From NCBI RefSeq assembly GCF_007859655.1, contig NZ_CP042304.1, forward strand, positions 2,108,001-2,172,000: a stretch of 64,000 nucleotides of DNA, given 5' to 3'. Position 1 is the first letter of the stretch. Every line of letters begins with the position of its first letter. Shown here in pieces: positions 62,829 through 64,000 of this stretch. The translations under genes and the position numbers were made by a program. The DNA comes from Devosia ginsengisoli (GTDB lineage: Bacteria > Pseudomonadota > Alphaproteobacteria > Rhizobiales > Devosiaceae). Under the pieces are notes generated by a model that was not told the origin of the DNA, searched no databases, and saw only the letters and a list, made by a program, of their open reading frames with translations.

Positions 62829-62835
62829 TCCACGA

Positions 62836-62865
62836 TGTCATTCCCGCGAAAGCGGGAACCTCCGT
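62836..62865. repeat. Family D palindromic repeat (copy D2)
   Basis: GTCATTCCCGCGAAAGCGGG with AACCTCCGTT is the reverse complement, at 28 of 30 bases, of 49101-49130. It lies between convergent genes. Confidence 0.75.
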
Positions 62866-62881
62866 TCCCGCTTCGCTCCGA

Positions 62882-63784
62882 TCAGGCAGCCGCCGCCGCT
62901 TCCTTGTCCAGGAAGGCCGGGATCATTACCCCGAGCACATCGACCTGGTATGGCGTGGTGATATGCGACGCGCCCGGCAGGATCGCCAATTGCGAGCGCG
63001 GCAGGCCGGCCGGCGTATCGCCGAACATATCCCCGCCCACCAGGCGGAAGAACCGCGCCAGGTGATCCAGCGCCGGCAGGTCCGAATCCCCGGCAATGAT
63101 CAGCACCGGCTGGGTCAGGCCCTGCACCTCTGCATCGGTCAGGTCCTTGATGGTCTTGTCCATCTCGGCCTTTTTCCAGAACATCGCGTCGAAATCCGGC
63201 TTGGGGTTGAGTTCCAGATATTCGCTATGCCATGGCGTGCCATGCAGCATCGAAGGCTGCATCTCGCCCATGCCATCCATCAGCCCGGCGCGCACCCCGT
63301 CCAGCCGATAGGTAACCGACATCGGCACCAGCTTGCGGACCCGTTCGGGATGATGCACCGCGACTAGCAGCGCGATCGCCGCGCCGGTCGAATAACCCAG
63401 CAGGTCGATCTGTTCGATGCCGAACGCATCCATGGCCGCCACCACGTCGTCGGCAAGGCTCTCCAGCCGCAACGGCCGCTCGATATCGGCCGTGCGGCCA
63501 TGCGCCTGCAGGTCAAAGCCGATGACTTCGCGCCCGGCGCTCAGCGCCGGCAGCAGCGGGCCGAACGAATTGTGGATCGAGGCAAACGCCCCATGCAGCA
63601 GCACCAGCGGCACGCCGCCGCTGCCGTGCCGCTCATAGTACATGCTGAGGCCATTCACCTCGACATAGCCGGTCTGCGGCGCGCTGGCCGCGGCGCTCGT
63701 GTCCTGATTGCCGGTTTCGGCCTGGACCATGGCCGGCGCTGCAAGCGTTGCAGCGGCTGCGGCGAGCAAAGTTCTTCTGCGCAT
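62882..63784 (-). CDS. Exported alpha/beta hydrolase
   Basis: The 300-residue protein has a Sec or Tat-like signal (MRRRTLLAAAAATLAAP, cleavage after VQA). The oxyanion motif VLLHGAF, nucleophile LGYSTGA (Ser), acid IAGDSDL and base GASHIT define the alpha/beta hydrolase triad. The length is typical. It is probably periplasmic; the substrate is unknown. ATG 63784 has GGGAGACACAGG upstream; the frame also reaches 63844. Confidence 0.85.
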   Translation of the reverse strand: MRRRTLLAAAAATLAAPAMVQAETGNQDTSAAASAPQTGYVEVNGLSMYYERHGSGGVPLVLLHGAFASIHNSFGPLLPALSAGREVIGFDLQAHGRTADIERPLRLESLADDVVAAMDAFGIEQIDLLGYSTGAAIALLVAVHHPERVRKLVPMSVTYRLDGVRAGLMDGMGEMQPSMLHGTPWHSEYLELNPKPDFDAMFWKKAEMDKTIKDLTDAEVQGLTQPVLIIAGDSDLPALDHLARFFRLVGGDMFGDTPAGLPRSQLAILPGASHITTPYQVDVLGVMIPAFLDKEAAAAA

Positions 63785-63939
63785 CCTGTGTCTCCCTGGC
63801 GGCGACGCGCGTCGCGTTCGCTGGTCAATCATTGACCCTCGCAAACACGACGAGCGAACCCGTGCCGGTTCGACATGAACTTGGATTTTTCGGTGGCGGT
63901 CGGGGGGCTCACCACTCCGGTCATGCCGAAGGCTGCCGC

Positions 63940-64000
63940 CTACCCTACCCGCAACATATGATTGTCGAACAGGAAGTCGAACCGCCGCGCCTCCCGTTCG
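63940..64000 (-). CDS. C-terminal end of a protein cut by the window edge
   Basis: On the minus strand the last 61 bases encode EREARRFDFLFDNHMLRVG followed by TAG. The open frame continues beyond the window, so the N-terminal part is missing. I do not recognise a family from 19 residues. Confidence 0.4.
   Translation of the reverse strand, partial: EREARRFDFLFDNHMLRVG

Overview
The window is 64 kb of GC-rich chromosomal DNA with short intergenic gaps and many 1-4 nt gene overlaps. The gene families (PuuD-type urate oxidase, XdhABC, ThuEFGKAB sugar uptake, NrsF/ECF sigma pair, FabV) and the abundant intergenic palindromic repeats suggest an alphaproteobacterium of the Hyphomicrobiales, probably close to Devosia. 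That placement is inference from gene content, not from a marker gene. I see no rRNA, tRNA, CRISPR array, phage or complete insertion sequence.

Layout. 0-5.4 kb: a GNAT acetyltransferase cut by the left edge, a polyol-type dehydrogenase, a GGDEF-EAL protein and a type IB DNA topoisomerase broken by a 1-nt shift at its catalytic tyrosine. 5.5-29.6 kb: a purine catabolism region with adenine deaminase, malate synthase G, guanine deaminase, urate oxidase, a nucleoside-type ABC importer, xanthine dehydrogenase, hydroxyisourate hydrolase, an allantoinase/OHCU decarboxylase fusion, ureidoglycine aminohydrolase and ureidoglycolate lyase. A non-purine block (25.7-28.3 kb) interrupts it. 29.7-38.3 kb: a META-domain protein, otsBA for trehalose synthesis, a secreted intradiol dioxygenase, a PanE-like reductase, a DEAD-box helicase and an orphan FecB-like binding protein. 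38.4-41.8 kb: a molybdopterin oxidoreductase, a cytochrome b, a methionine-repeat secreted protein, an ECF sigma factor and an NrsF anti-sigma factor. 42-47 kb: ThuA-like protein, methyltransferase, GtrA, a periplasmic 5'-nucleotidase and small envelope proteins. 47-55 kb: a ThuEFGKAB-type operon with a divergent LacI regulator. 55-64 kb: metabolic enzymes and several regulator/target pairs (LysR, MerR, TetR), ending in a gene cut by the right edge.

How the genes work together. The minus-strand run from uraH (24.1 kb) to glcB (9.0 kb) reads as one purine-to-malate programme: base uptake, deamination of guanine, oxidation to urate and ring opening; glyoxylate released by AllA can enter malate through GlcB. 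The allantoate-hydrolysing step is not encoded here. Trehalose is represented twice, by synthesis (otsBA) and by uptake and 3-keto catabolism (thu genes).

The most interesting locus is 38.4-41.8 kb. Its gene set matches the SigF/NrsF-MrpX-MsrP-type reactive-chlorine response described in Azospira. Two divergent sites with the pattern GTAACC-N16-CGAA sit exactly upstream of the methionine-repeat gene and of the sigma gene. Four families of short palindromic repeats fill many gaps, including gaps inside apparent operons.
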